Source: an uncultured Bacillota bacterium (lineage in GTDB: Bacteria; Bacillota; Clostridia; Lachnospirales; Lachnospiraceae). From it: 64,000 nt of DNA. Where the stretch lies: contig CASEXH010000012.1 in NCBI GenBank assembly GCA_949291945.1, positions 1 to 64,000 of the forward strand. Reading direction: 5' to 3'. The notes under the pieces were generated by a model that did not search any database, was not told the origin of the DNA, and was given only the letters and a program-made list of their open reading frames with translations. A program made the translations under genes and the position numbers. Shown in pieces: positions 15,693 through 23,653 of this stretch (within the stretch, counting starts at the first letter, position 1; each line of letters starts with the position of its first letter).

Positions 15693-16420
15693 AACCTGTC
15701 CTCCTGTATTTCCCAGGAGGCTTTTCCCGCCATGCTGCGGATCAGAGCCTCTTTTAAAGATTCACGTCTGTTTCTGCTTACGGGAAGTACTGTCTGATCC
15801 TCCATGACCAGATCCTTTCCGGAATAAGAGAATACTCTGTGAAGATTTACCACGTAGCTGCGGTGGATCTGGCAGAACATGGAAGGCGGCAGCAGAGGCA
15901 GCAGATCCTTCAGCTTTTTCCGGATCAGATAAGTATGATCTTGGGTAATCAGGGACAGGTAAATATTCTCACTCTTTATATAAAGGAGATCTTCCACAGG
16001 GAGAAAAAGTTCCCGTCCGTCTTTTGTGATGGAAATCCGCACCTGCCTTCTTCTTTCTGCTTCCAGGGCAGCCAGGGTCCGACAGAGGCGGTCATGCTCT
16101 ACAGGTTTTGCAAGAAAACGGAAAGCATTCAGCTCATAGCCCTCTATAGCCAGATCCCGATGGCTGGTGAGAAAAATCACCGGAAGGTTCCGGTTCAGTT
16201 TGCGGAGTCTTCTGGTGGTTTCCATACCGTCTATTCCTGGCATTTCGATATCCATGAATACACAGAAAAAACCATAAGGATCTGCACACACGGTTTCCAG
16301 TAAGGTTTCACCTGAAGAAAAGGCCTCTATCAAAACATCAAGGCTCTGGTAATACTGATCCAGTTCTTCTTTGATCTGTCTTTGAAAGATTAAGTCATCA
16401 TCACATACTGCTATTTTCAT
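15689..16420 (-). CDS. LytTR response regulator (AgrA-like)
   Basis: 243 residues: receiver domain with acidic pocket CDDD at 6-9 and phospho-acceptor D57 in FMDIEMPG, then a LytTR DNA-binding domain from about residue 137 (RELFLPVEDLLYIKSENIY, MFCQIHRSYVVNL, LPVSRNRRESLK). This pairing with an AgrC-type kinase is typical of peptide-pheromone sensing. GGAAAGGA precedes the ATG. Its stop overlaps the kinase start by 4 bp. Direct repeats bound by the regulator are not obvious nearby. Confidence 0.92.
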   Translation of the reverse strand: MKIAVCDDDLIFQRQIKEELDQYYQSLDVLIEAFSSGETLLETVCADPYGFFCVFMDIEMPGIDGMETTRRLRKLNRNLPVIFLTSHRDLAIEGYELNAFRFLAKPVEHDRLCRTLAALEAERRRQVRISITKDGRELFLPVEDLLYIKSENIYLSLITQDHTYLIRKKLKDLLPLLPPSMFCQIHRSYVVNLHRVFSYSGKDLVMEDQTVLPVSRNRRESLKEALIRSMAGKASWEIQEDRL

Positions 16421-16476
16421 ATCAAATTCCTTTCCTTGTGTTTATTTATTGTAACACAGGGAGAGGTAAAAGGAAA

Positions 16477-17262
16477 CTACCCCAGAAGTCTTTCATAGAC
16501 AAAGCCTTTTACAACTCTTTTCAGCAGGACCCAGGCAATCCCTATACATATCAGGCTCAAAACCAGCAGGATCCAGGGGCTGACAAGCATAAGACCGGAA
16601 ACCTGTCCTACAATCAACAGGAGAAGCGGAAGGATCAGAAACACAGCACTTTGCTGGGACTCTTCCATGCTCTGGGCTTTTGCAGAGCCTCTGACAATGA
16701 GTGTTACTGCTATGAGAGAAACAGAAGGAGAGAGAAGCACCAGCATGATCAGCCAGTTTGGACCCGGTACAAGGAAGGTTCCCATGAGGAAAAATACTTC
16801 TGCTTCTATTACAATGACCATGGCCAGGAAGGAAAGAAGAGATACCGCCATACTCAGCAGAAAGGAAGCCAGCACTTTGGAACGGAAGATCTGATCCAGG
16901 CTCAGGGGAGCGTAAAACAGAGTTTCCAGTGTATGTTTTTCCTTCTCTCCTACAAAGGAGCTTGCCGCCATAATGGAGGAAGCCATAATAGGAATGATGA
17001 GGAAAAACACAGGAAGGAGATAGTTGAAGATCAGATGAAGCAAAGCAAGTCCCGGGTCATCAGACAAGAGCCCCTGGGGAAGGAGCCCAAGCATAGCCTG
17101 AATATCCGGATCCTCCGGCGCATAGTATGCGGTCAGGACAAAAATACTAGGAAGAAACAGGGCAAGGACCAGAGGAACGATCATCAGAGAGGCAAAAAAA
17201 CGGCGATTGGCTGTGATGCTGCGTAAATCTTTTTTTACAATGGCGGACATGGCTTTGTTCAT
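16477..17262 (-). CDS. ABC-2 type transporter permease
   Basis: 261 residues with about six membrane spans. After a cytoplasmic start (MNKAMSAIVKKDLRSI) come two hydrophobic blocks separated by an extracellular loop, then FVGEKEKHTLETLFYAPLS, the usual coupling helix of ABC-2/NatB-like permeases. It overlaps the ATPase gene by 4 bp and so forms the membrane half of that exporter. Probable substrates are peptides, lipids or antibiotics (inferred from context). Confidence 0.85.
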   Translation of the reverse strand: MNKAMSAIVKKDLRSITANRRFFASLMIVPLVLALFLPSIFVLTAYYAPEDPDIQAMLGLLPQGLLSDDPGLALLHLIFNYLLPVFFLIIPIMASSIMAASSFVGEKEKHTLETLFYAPLSLDQIFRSKVLASFLLSMAVSLLSFLAMVIVIEAEVFFLMGTFLVPGPNWLIMLVLLSPSVSLIAVTLIVRGSAKAQSMEESQQSAVFLILPLLLLIVGQVSGLMLVSPWILLVLSLICIGIAWVLLKRVVKGFVYERLLG

Positions 17263-18170
17263 GGCTGCTCCTCCTTTTTTGAAGTCAGTGAAAAATAAAT
17301 ATCTTCCAGAGTGGGATATTTGGTCTGGGCGGCATAAAGTTCCCCTCCGGCTTCTATGATTTGCCGAAGGAGATCGGGAATCTCTTCTTCTGAAGAAATC
17401 TCCGTTTCGTATCTCAGATCCCCGGTCTTTTTAAAGGGGAGACTTTCAGGAATCTGACGGGCAGCGATCTGAAGGACCGGTCTTTGCAGGACTTTTTTCT
17501 GCAGTTCTTTCAAAGTGCCAAGAGCCAGAAGACTGCCCTCTTCAAGAAGGCCATACCGGGTGCACAGTTCCTGGGCATATCGGAGCTGATGGGTACAGAG
17601 AAAGACTGTGGCCCCCTCTTCCACGGCCAGGCTTTTAATCAGAGAATTTACTCTTTGTGCGCTTTCCGGATCGAGGCCAGAGGTCGGCTCATCCAGAAAA
17701 AGGACCTGAGGCCGGTGGATCAAAGCTCTGGCAAGGGAAAGCCTCTGACGCATACCGGTGGAATATGCAGACAGTTTTTGATGAACACTGTTCTCCAGGC
17801 CAAGACGGGAGAGAAGGGCTATAGCCCGGTCCTTTCCTTCGCCGGGAGAGATACCGAATACAGAGGCGTAGAACAGCAGATTCTCCAGTCCGGTGAGATG
17901 ATCATACATCTGGGCATGTTCAGTGACCACTCCGGTTTTTGCATGGGTCTTTTCCGGCTCCCTGGAAGGATCTGTTCCCATGACCTGGCAGCGTCCCCGG
18001 GTGGGAGAAAGAATCCCGGTAAGGAGTTTCACAGTAGTAGTTTTTCCGGCGCCATTTGGCCCCAAAAATCCGAAAACTTCTCCTTCCCCAAGGGAAAGAC
18101 TGATTCCCGTTAGGGCCTGTTTTCCTCCCGGATATGTCTTTGAAAGATTATCTAAAAGAATGGTATCCAT
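17259..18170 (-). CDS. ABC transporter ATP-binding protein
   Basis: 303-residue ATPase with Walker A GPNGAGKTT, signature YSTGMRQRLSLARAL, Walker B VLFLDEPTSGLDP and H-loop histidine in FLCTHQLRYA. The C-terminal extension of about 80 residues is common in antibiotic/peptide exporters of the CcmA/NatA class. It follows the XRE gene by one base and overlaps the permease gene by 4 bp. Confidence 0.93.
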   Translation of the reverse strand: MDTILLDNLSKTYPGGKQALTGISLSLGEGEVFGFLGPNGAGKTTTVKLLTGILSPTRGRCQVMGTDPSREPEKTHAKTGVVTEHAQMYDHLTGLENLLFYASVFGISPGEGKDRAIALLSRLGLENSVHQKLSAYSTGMRQRLSLARALIHRPQVLFLDEPTSGLDPESAQRVNSLIKSLAVEEGATVFLCTHQLRYAQELCTRYGLLEEGSLLALGTLKELQKKVLQRPVLQIAARQIPESLPFKKTGDLRYETEISSEEEIPDLLRQIIEAGGELYAAQTKYPTLEDIYFSLTSKKEEQP

Positions 18171-18171
18171 A

Positions 18172-19290
18172 TCACATTTCCTCCTCTTTTTCTTTCAATT
18201 TGTGCACCATTTTCTGAAACCTGGGGTCTTCCTTCAGAGAAAAGAAAAATGGATTTTCTGCCAGAGCCTGGGTTACACTGCGACGGATAGTACGCTCATT
18301 TCTGGGAGGATCATCTCCCATGATGAAAGCTTTTTCAAACCAGTCGTCTAATAGATGGAAATATTCGTCTCCATGAAGCTTTAAGGGATAAATATTTCCG
18401 GAAGCCAGACGGGTATAGGCATCCAGCATTTCCAGAGCTTCTTTCTTTTTTCCTGACTGGAGCATGCTCTGGGCCATTGTAATATAGCAGGAGAGAAGAG
18501 TTCCGGGGTGAAGTTTATCCAGGCAAAAAATTTCAGATAGCTTCTGAAGCCGGCAGCAGCTTTCCTCCAGAGCAACAGGGTCCTCCGGGCACAGGCTGAT
18601 ATAGGGAAGCAGTTGATGGATCAGAGAGAGCATATCACGGTAAATACCGATCTGCAAAACTCGTTTCGCTTCTGTAAGATTTCCTTTCATTTTCCAGGCA
18701 GAAGCTACAAGAGGCTCTAAAGGCCCTGCAATGGTAAGGTCCTCTGAAAGGAGATCCAGGACTTCCTCAGGCCGGTCAAGAAGCAGCAGACAATAAGCTT
18801 CCATCTGTGTGGAACCGTTTATAAGATCAGGTTCTTTCTCATAGGCCTTTACCTTTCGAAAAAGTTCCAAAGCTTCTTTGATAAGGTCCCGGGTCTCATC
18901 AGAAGATGGAGACAGAGAAATATGGTTGATAAAAAGGGTACCCATTTGAAAAAGAAGGGGATAGCAGGAACTGTATTCTCTTATATATTCCCGGCAGTGT
19001 TCCAGAGCTTTTCCAAATGGAAGTACTGTAAATTCTTTTGCAAGATCCATATAAATCTGCCGTATTTCTTCCGGAGTCAGCTGGGGTCGGTATCCCATGA
19101 GCTGGTCTATAGTAATGTTAAAAAAAGAGGCCAGTCTGGGAAGCATAAGGATATCCGGATAGGCAGAGCCGGTTTCCCATTTGGAGACGGCTGCTTTGGA
19201 TACCCCCAGAAACCGGGCCAGATCTTCCTGGGTAATCCCCACTTTTCGGCGGTTTTCAGTTAAGATTGGACCAAGATGGATTTCTTTCAT
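18172..19290 (-). CDS. XRE regulator with helical (TPR-like) sensor region
   Basis: 372 residues: helix-turn-helix at about 9-62 (ILTENRRKVGITQEDLARFL, VSKAAVSKWETG, LPRLASFFNITIDQLMGY), then a long helix-rich part that looks TPR-like, as in regulators that bind peptides. First gene of the operon with the ABC exporter, LytTR regulator and kinase-protease gene, and the likely controller of its promoter. No good Shine-Dalgarno match is seen; GAGG lies about 13 bases before the ATG. Confidence 0.88.
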   Translation of the reverse strand: MKEIHLGPILTENRRKVGITQEDLARFLGVSKAAVSKWETGSAYPDILMLPRLASFFNITIDQLMGYRPQLTPEEIRQIYMDLAKEFTVLPFGKALEHCREYIREYSSCYPLLFQMGTLFINHISLSPSSDETRDLIKEALELFRKVKAYEKEPDLINGSTQMEAYCLLLLDRPEEVLDLLSEDLTIAGPLEPLVASAWKMKGNLTEAKRVLQIGIYRDMLSLIHQLLPYISLCPEDPVALEESCCRLQKLSEIFCLDKLHPGTLLSCYITMAQSMLQSGKKKEALEMLDAYTRLASGNIYPLKLHGDEYFHLLDDWFEKAFIMGDDPPRNERTIRRSVTQALAENPFFFSLKEDPRFQKMVHKLKEKEEEM

Positions 19291-19323
19291 ATGTTTGTAC
19301 CTCGAAGTTCTTTTCTGAGTCTA

Positions 19324-19352
19324 ATTTTACATAGTATTCTTTTCCTCTGCAA
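19324..19352 (-). promoter_or_regulatory. Promoter of XRE-ABC-kinase operon
   Basis: On the minus strand TTGCAG, 17 bp, TAAAAT, about 34 bp before the XRE start codon. Confidence 0.65.
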
Positions 19353-19435
19353 TGGAGAAATATTCGATTTTGGTAGAAAAAATCAACCAGAAAGAAACTT
19401 TTGAAAAAAATAAAATTTTGAATTACAGAAAATAA

Positions 19436-19452
19436 TTATCGAAAAACGATAA
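19436..19452. promoter_or_regulatory. Inverted repeat upstream of DUF2975 promoter
   Basis: TTATCG and CGATAA separated by five A residues, just upstream of the plus-strand -35. A possible operator. Confidence 0.45.
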
Positions 19453-19459
19453 ATATATC

Positions 19460-19488
19460 TTGCAAAACAGTAATTGCTGTGCTATCCT
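19460..19488 (+). promoter_or_regulatory. Promoter with spacer palindrome, DUF2975 operon
   Basis: TTGCAA, 17 bp, TATCCT. The spacer contains the near-palindrome ACAGTAATTGCTGT (19467-19480), an ideal repressor position. The small XRE protein encoded in this operon is the obvious candidate. Confidence 0.6.
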
Positions 19489-19528
19489 AAAAAAGAAAAG
19501 AGAAAACAGATATAGGAGGAATGAACCT

Positions 19529-19981
19529 ATGAAATGGAATGATGATAAAAGCCTGTTCCTTACCAGGATCTTTGTATGGATCAGCGCAGCAGCTCTGATA
19601 GTCCTGTGCGTAGGAGCTCCCTGGATCTTTTCCTGGTTTATCCGGGAAAGAATGATCCTGTCTCCAGACAGCAGAAATTATTTTCTGGCCACGACATATA
19701 CGGTAGCTATTCCGGCGGCAGCGGCTCTCTATATGATGAACCGGCTGCTGGCGAATATTAAGAGGGAAGAGGTCTTTACAGAGAAAAATACCGGATATCT
19801 CAGGGGAATGTCCTGGTGCTGTCTGGCAGCAGGGCTGATCTTTCTGGCCAGCAGCTTATACTATCCGGCATTCTTTGCCCTCTGTGCTGCTGCTGTGTTT
19901 ATGGCTTTGATCCTCCGGGTGATCAAAAATGTGTTTGCCCAGGCGGAGGAGATCAAGAAGGAAAATGACTATACCATATAG
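19529..19981 (+). CDS. DUF2975 family membrane protein
   Basis: About 150 residues with four hydrophobic spans (residues roughly 14-37, 52-72, 94-113, 115-135) and short charged loops, including ANIKREEVFTEKNTGYLR, which is typical of DUF2975. Function unknown. AGGAGGA lies 8 bases before the chosen ATG; the longer frame upstream lacks a ribosome site. The small XRE regulator gene follows after 15 nt, the usual companion of DUF2975. Confidence 0.8.
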   Translation: MKWNDDKSLFLTRIFVWISAAALIVLCVGAPWIFSWFIRERMILSPDSRNYFLATTYTVAIPAAAALYMMNRLLANIKREEVFTEKNTGYLRGMSWCCLAAGLIFLASSLYYPAFFALCAAAVFMALILRVIKNVFAQAEEIKKENDYTI

Positions 19982-19996
19982 AAAGGAAGAGGGAAG

Positions 19997-20215
19997 ATGC
20001 CGATTATTGTAAATCTTGACGTGATGATGGCTAAGAGAAAGATCGGCGCCGGAGATCTGGCGAAAGCCATAGGAATTACTCCGGCCAATCTTTCTATTTT
20101 GAAGAACGGCAAGGCAAAAGCAGTACGCTTTACTACTCTGGAGGCTTTGTGCCGGGAACTGAAGTGTCAGCCGGGAGATATTCTGGAATATGTTCCGGAA
20201 GAAGGGAGTGACTGA
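19997..20215 (+). CDS. Small XRE-type regulator (YozG-like)
   Basis: 72 residues, almost entirely one helix-turn-helix: LDVMMAKRKIGAGDLAKAIG, ITPANLSILKNGKAKAVRF, TLEALCRELKCQPGDILEY. YozG-like regulators commonly follow DUF2975 genes and probably autoregulate the operon. The stop is two bases before the next start. Confidence 0.9.
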   Translation: MPIIVNLDVMMAKRKIGAGDLAKAIGITPANLSILKNGKAKAVRFTTLEALCRELKCQPGDILEYVPEEGSD

Positions 20216-20217
20216 AT

Positions 20218-21552
20218 ATGGAAAATCTGGAAACAAGAAAGGAAATGGATCGTGGACTGTTCCTGCTGGAAGAAGGGCGCCCCCTTCTGGAAAAACTGCC
20301 GGCGGACCGCTGGGATCAGATTTTTGCCGGGCTGTATGTAGTCCTGGGAATCCTGATGTGGAATTGCCTGTGTATGGAAAACTTTGCCAGAGGTCTGTCC
20401 ATGTTTTCCATCCTTTATGTCATTACCGTTCTGGCTTACGCCAGACTGAAGAAACTTTCTATAACCGGGGAAAAGATTTTCTGGACGCTGATCCTTCTGG
20501 GAATCAGTCTTCCATACGGCTTTTACACGGTGTTTGGTTTTGGTCAGACTTTGATGATCTTTCTTGTGGCTGCTTACTGGACTCTGGTCATAACAGAAGG
20601 CCTTTTATGGAAAGGAGCAACCTCTTCCTGGGTCCTGCTGGACAGCTGGAACGGGCTTATTGCCCTTCCTATCCTGAATTCTTTGTGCCAGATACGGCTG
20701 CTCTTTCAGTCTTTTTCTGAGAAAAAAGAAGAAAAGAGAGACTGGCGGATGGTCCTTCTGGGAATTATTATATCCATTCCGGCTCTGCTGATCATTGTTC
20801 CCATCCTGTCTCAGGCGGATACAGGATTCCGAAATCTGGTCTCCGCCATCCTTGACCTTCTGGGAGCGGATTTTCGGATCCTGATCTGGAGAGGAATCGT
20901 AGGGATTCTTCTGGGCGCCCTGATGTTCGGTACTTTATATGGAGGAGCTTATAAAAGACATGTGAAAGAGGAGGAGTGTATACACTTTCATGAAGAATCC
21001 GGCAGAGTGTTCCGGTTTGTGCCGGATATAGCGGTACTTACTTTCGGTGTTATTGTTTCAGCCGTCTACCTTTTATTTATTGGACTTCAGGCCAGGTACC
21101 TGTTTTCTGCATTCTTTGGGATTTTGCCGGAAGCCTATACCTATGCCCAGTACGCACGCCAGGGATTCTTTGAATTGTGTGTGATTGCTCTTTTGAATGC
21201 CAGTTTTCTCATTGCCATGAACAGCTGTGCCAAGACTCCCCGCCGCAAGAACAGAGGACTGATCCTGGAAAACGGGATCCTGGGGGTTTTGACCCTTCTC
21301 CTTTTGTCCACGGCAGCCAGCAAGCTGGGTATGTATATAGCCGCCTATGGATTTACTGTAAAGAGGTGTATTTCCTCTGTATTTTTGATCTGGCTTATCC
21401 TGGTCTTTATCCTGGTTCTGATCTATCAGAAGAAAAACATTCCTCTGGTGCGCCGGGCTGTCTTTGCAGGAGCAGTATTATTTACGCTTTTGTGTGTCCT
21501 GCCTGTAGAGCAGATTATAGGCTGGATTCCTTATAACCCTGTTTCAGGATGA
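20218..21552 (+). CDS. DUF4153/DUF4173-like polytopic membrane protein
   Basis: 444 residues with about ten or eleven hydrophobic spans. The region FIGLQARYLFSAFFG followed by YAQYARQGFFELCVIAL is characteristic of the DUF4153/DUF4173 group, whose function is unknown. The N-terminal 45 residues are cytoplasmic and charged. It is the third gene of the DUF2975-XRE operon. A weak terminator lies about 90 bp downstream. Confidence 0.8.
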   Translation: MENLETRKEMDRGLFLLEEGRPLLEKLPADRWDQIFAGLYVVLGILMWNCLCMENFARGLSMFSILYVITVLAYARLKKLSITGEKIFWTLILLGISLPYGFYTVFGFGQTLMIFLVAAYWTLVITEGLLWKGATSSWVLLDSWNGLIALPILNSLCQIRLLFQSFSEKKEEKRDWRMVLLGIIISIPALLIIVPILSQADTGFRNLVSAILDLLGADFRILIWRGIVGILLGALMFGTLYGGAYKRHVKEEECIHFHEESGRVFRFVPDIAVLTFGVIVSAVYLLFIGLQARYLFSAFFGILPEAYTYAQYARQGFFELCVIALLNASFLIAMNSCAKTPRRKNRGLILENGILGVLTLLLLSTAASKLGMYIAAYGFTVKRCISSVFLIWLILVFILVLIYQKKNIPLVRRAVFAGAVLFTLLCVLPVEQIIGWIPYNPVSG

Positions 21553-21641
21553 ATTTTTACAGATTCGGTCTTGTTTCCAAAGAAAAAAAGAGATAACATT
21601 AGGCCAGACCGGGAAAAACTCCATGGTAATAGCCCAAAAGG

Positions 21642-21668
21642 ATTGTATTTTTTTGAATACAATTTTTT
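21642..21668 (+). terminator. Weak terminator or AT-rich palindrome
   Basis: ATTGTATT and AATACAAT form an 8-bp stem followed by five T residues. It could end the DUF4153 operon or act as an operator for the RpiR gene just downstream. Confidence 0.45.
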
Positions 21669-21749
21669 GAGGGATTTTCTGAAAGGTATGAGCTTTAAAG
21701 TAAGAAAGTGGAGAGAAAGGAGAAAAACTGTAAGTTTTCTACCAGGATA

Positions 21750-22637
21750 ATGAAGAATAATAAAGTAAAGATCAAGATTCAGCAGATCTATGCCGGCCTG
21801 CGTCCATCGGAGCAGAAAGTGGCAGATTATATTCTCAGATATGAGGGAAAGGCCAGCAAGCTGCTGATGGAGACCCTGGCTTCAGAGACCGGGGTCAGCC
21901 AGCCTACGGTAATCCGCTTTGTAAAGGCTGCAGGATATGAAGGCTTTAAGGATTTTAAATATGCTCTGGTCCAGGAAGAGGCTAAGGAGCAGTCACAGGA
22001 TGATGAAAAAATAGGCCTGTACGGATTTCCCCTGTCCAAGAAAGACCGGCTGGAGGATATTCCGGGAAAGATTGTGGCTACTTCTATGGAAATGCTGGAA
22101 GAAACGCTGAAAAATATTTCCATGAAAGAGTACCGCAGAGCTGTGGAAGCCGTACTTGGGGCAGAGAACATTGTGATATACAGTGTGGAGAACTCTGTGT
22201 GTACAGCCAATGACCTGCTGACAAAGCTGACCTATCTGGGGCTGAACTGCAGGATTTACGGAGATTATTATCTCCAGAATGTCAGCGCTATGAGCCTGAC
22301 AAAGAAAGATCTGGCCATCGGGATCTCCTATTCCGGCTGTTCCCGTCATACCGTGGAAATGCTGGCACTGGCCAGGAAGGCAGGAGCTACCACCCTGGCT
22401 ATGACAAATTTTGAGAACTCTCTGATCTCCAAATATGCAGATATTCTCCTGTGCGCCAGTAACCGGCAGTTCCTCTATGGAGATACTATATTTTCCAGGA
22501 TTTCCCAGCTTGCCCTGGTGGATATGATCTATGCGGGGGTACTGAACCGGGACTATGACCGGTTTGCCAGAAAACTGAATAAGACCAGTGCGATTGTTGC
22601 AAAAAGGGCCTATGGAGAAGATGAAGAAGTTTTGTAG
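21750..22637 (+). CDS. RpiR/MurR family regulator
   Basis: About 295 residues: N-terminal helix-turn-helix (ETGVSQPTVIRFVKAAGYEG) and a C-terminal SIS sugar-phosphate-binding domain (around ENIVIYSVENS and AIGISYSGCSRHTVEML). The 2-aminoethylphosphonate operon follows 241 bp downstream, so it is the likely controller; phosphonate genes are more often governed by LysR- or GntR-type proteins. The start is uncertain: the ATG at 21750 has only a weak AGGA, while a GTG at 21708 gives 14 extra residues. Confidence 0.88.
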   Translation: MKNNKVKIKIQQIYAGLRPSEQKVADYILRYEGKASKLLMETLASETGVSQPTVIRFVKAAGYEGFKDFKYALVQEEAKEQSQDDEKIGLYGFPLSKKDRLEDIPGKIVATSMEMLEETLKNISMKEYRRAVEAVLGAENIVIYSVENSVCTANDLLTKLTYLGLNCRIYGDYYLQNVSAMSLTKKDLAIGISYSGCSRHTVEMLALARKAGATTLAMTNFENSLISKYADILLCASNRQFLYGDTIFSRISQLALVDMIYAGVLNRDYDRFARKLNKTSAIVAKRAYGEDEEVL

Positions 22638-22660
22638 ATTTTCTACAAAACTTCTTTTTT
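22624..22660 (+). terminator. Terminator overlapping RpiR stop codon
   Basis: AAGAAGTTTTGTAGA (22624-22638) pairs perfectly with 22642-22656 and is followed by T residues; the stop codon lies in the left arm. Confidence 0.85.
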
Positions 22661-22691
22661 GACTTTACCTGGCCTTTACACAGAGTTCACT

Positions 22692-22719
22692 CCGGCTTGA
22701 TTGAAAGCCGGCTTTTTTT
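22692..22719 (+). terminator. Second terminator hairpin
   Basis: CCGGCTT and AAGCCGG, 6-nt loop, followed by CTTTTTTTG. Its right arm overlaps the -35 of the next promoter. Confidence 0.65.
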
Positions 22720-22730
22720 GTCTTTATAAT
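22701..22730 (+). promoter_or_regulatory. Promoter of 2-aminoethylphosphonate operon
   Basis: TTGAAA, 18 bp, TATAAT. About 32 bp downstream of the -10 lies a perfect palindrome (see 22762). Confidence 0.65.
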
Positions 22731-22761
22731 ACGAATTGTCAGGCGGGAGAAGCCGTCAGAC

Positions 22762-22773
22762 ACAACATGTTGT
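22762..22773. promoter_or_regulatory. Perfect 12-bp palindrome, candidate operator
   Basis: ACAACATGTTGT, in the leader of the phosphonate operon. A possible RpiR site; not tested. Confidence 0.45.
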
Positions 22774-22878
22774 AATCGAAAATACAAACTGAGAATGCAA
22801 AAACGACAAAAATGAATGCAGTTAAGCAAGTAAAAAACAATGAACAGAGTAGATGGAAAAAAAGAAAGGAGAACCGAC

Positions 22879-23649
22879 ATGCTGGAACTGAGACGTGTAA
22901 AGAAATCTTATGACGGTGTGACCATTCTGGAGGACATCAATCTGAAGATTCAGGACGGGGAGATTGTTTCGATCCTGGGGCCTTCCGGATGCGGAAAGAC
23001 AACCTTATTAAATCTGGTGCTGGGACTTACACCTGCCGACCAGGGACAGATTATTTTTGACGGAAAGGATATTACAAACGTACCAATGGAAGAAAGAGGA
23101 TTCAATATCGTATTCCAGGATTACGCACTTTTCCCGAACCTGAATGTCTATAAAAATATTACCTACGGACTGCGGAATAAGCCGGATATCTCCACCAAAG
23201 AAGAAGTGGACGAATTCATCGATCTGCTGGGACTCAGAGAGCATCTGAATAAAAAGATTGAGCAGCTCTCCGGCGGGCAGAAGCAGAGGGTGGCTCTGGC
23301 CAGGACTATGGTCATGAAGCCAAAGATCCTTCTTCTGGACGAGCCGTTAAGCGCCCTGGACGGGGTGATCAAAGAATCTATCAAGGAGAAGATTAAAGAG
23401 ATCGCCAGAGACTTCCATCTGACGACGATTATCGTAACTCACGACCCTGAGGAAGCTCTGACACTTTCTGACAAGGTGCTGATTGTCAACAAGGGACATA
23501 TCTCCCAGTACGGAGCTCCGGAGGAGATTATCACTGCGCCTTCCAATAACTTTGTCAAGGAATTTATCCTGAATCAGCTGGAAATTAAGAAGAATAATAT
23601 TTTCGCCCTGTTTCATCAGGACCTGACCAGAAATGCACAGGTGGTATAA
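22879..23649 (+). CDS. ABC ATPase of 2-aminoethylphosphonate importer
   Basis: 256-residue importer ATPase: Walker A LGPSGCGKTTLL, Q-loop FQDYALFPNL, signature LSGGQKQRVALARTM, Walker B ILLLDEPLSALD, H-loop IVTHDPEEALTL. It energises the fused permease that follows. The frame could begin 13 codons earlier, but AAAGGAG sits before the ATG at 22879 and the protein start MLELRRVKKSYDG is normal. The permease start lies five bases after its stop. Confidence 0.9.
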   Translation: MLELRRVKKSYDGVTILEDINLKIQDGEIVSILGPSGCGKTTLLNLVLGLTPADQGQIIFDGKDITNVPMEERGFNIVFQDYALFPNLNVYKNITYGLRNKPDISTKEEVDEFIDLLGLREHLNKKIEQLSGGQKQRVALARTMVMKPKILLLDEPLSALDGVIKESIKEKIKEIARDFHLTTIIVTHDPEEALTLSDKVLIVNKGHISQYGAPEEIITAPSNNFVKEFILNQLEIKKNNIFALFHQDLTRNAQVV

Positions 23650-23653
23650 GACA

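Noticed and set aside
16438..17226. 262-codon frame antisense to the ABC permease
   Set aside because: Low-complexity, lysine/glutamine-rich translation opposite a clear permease.
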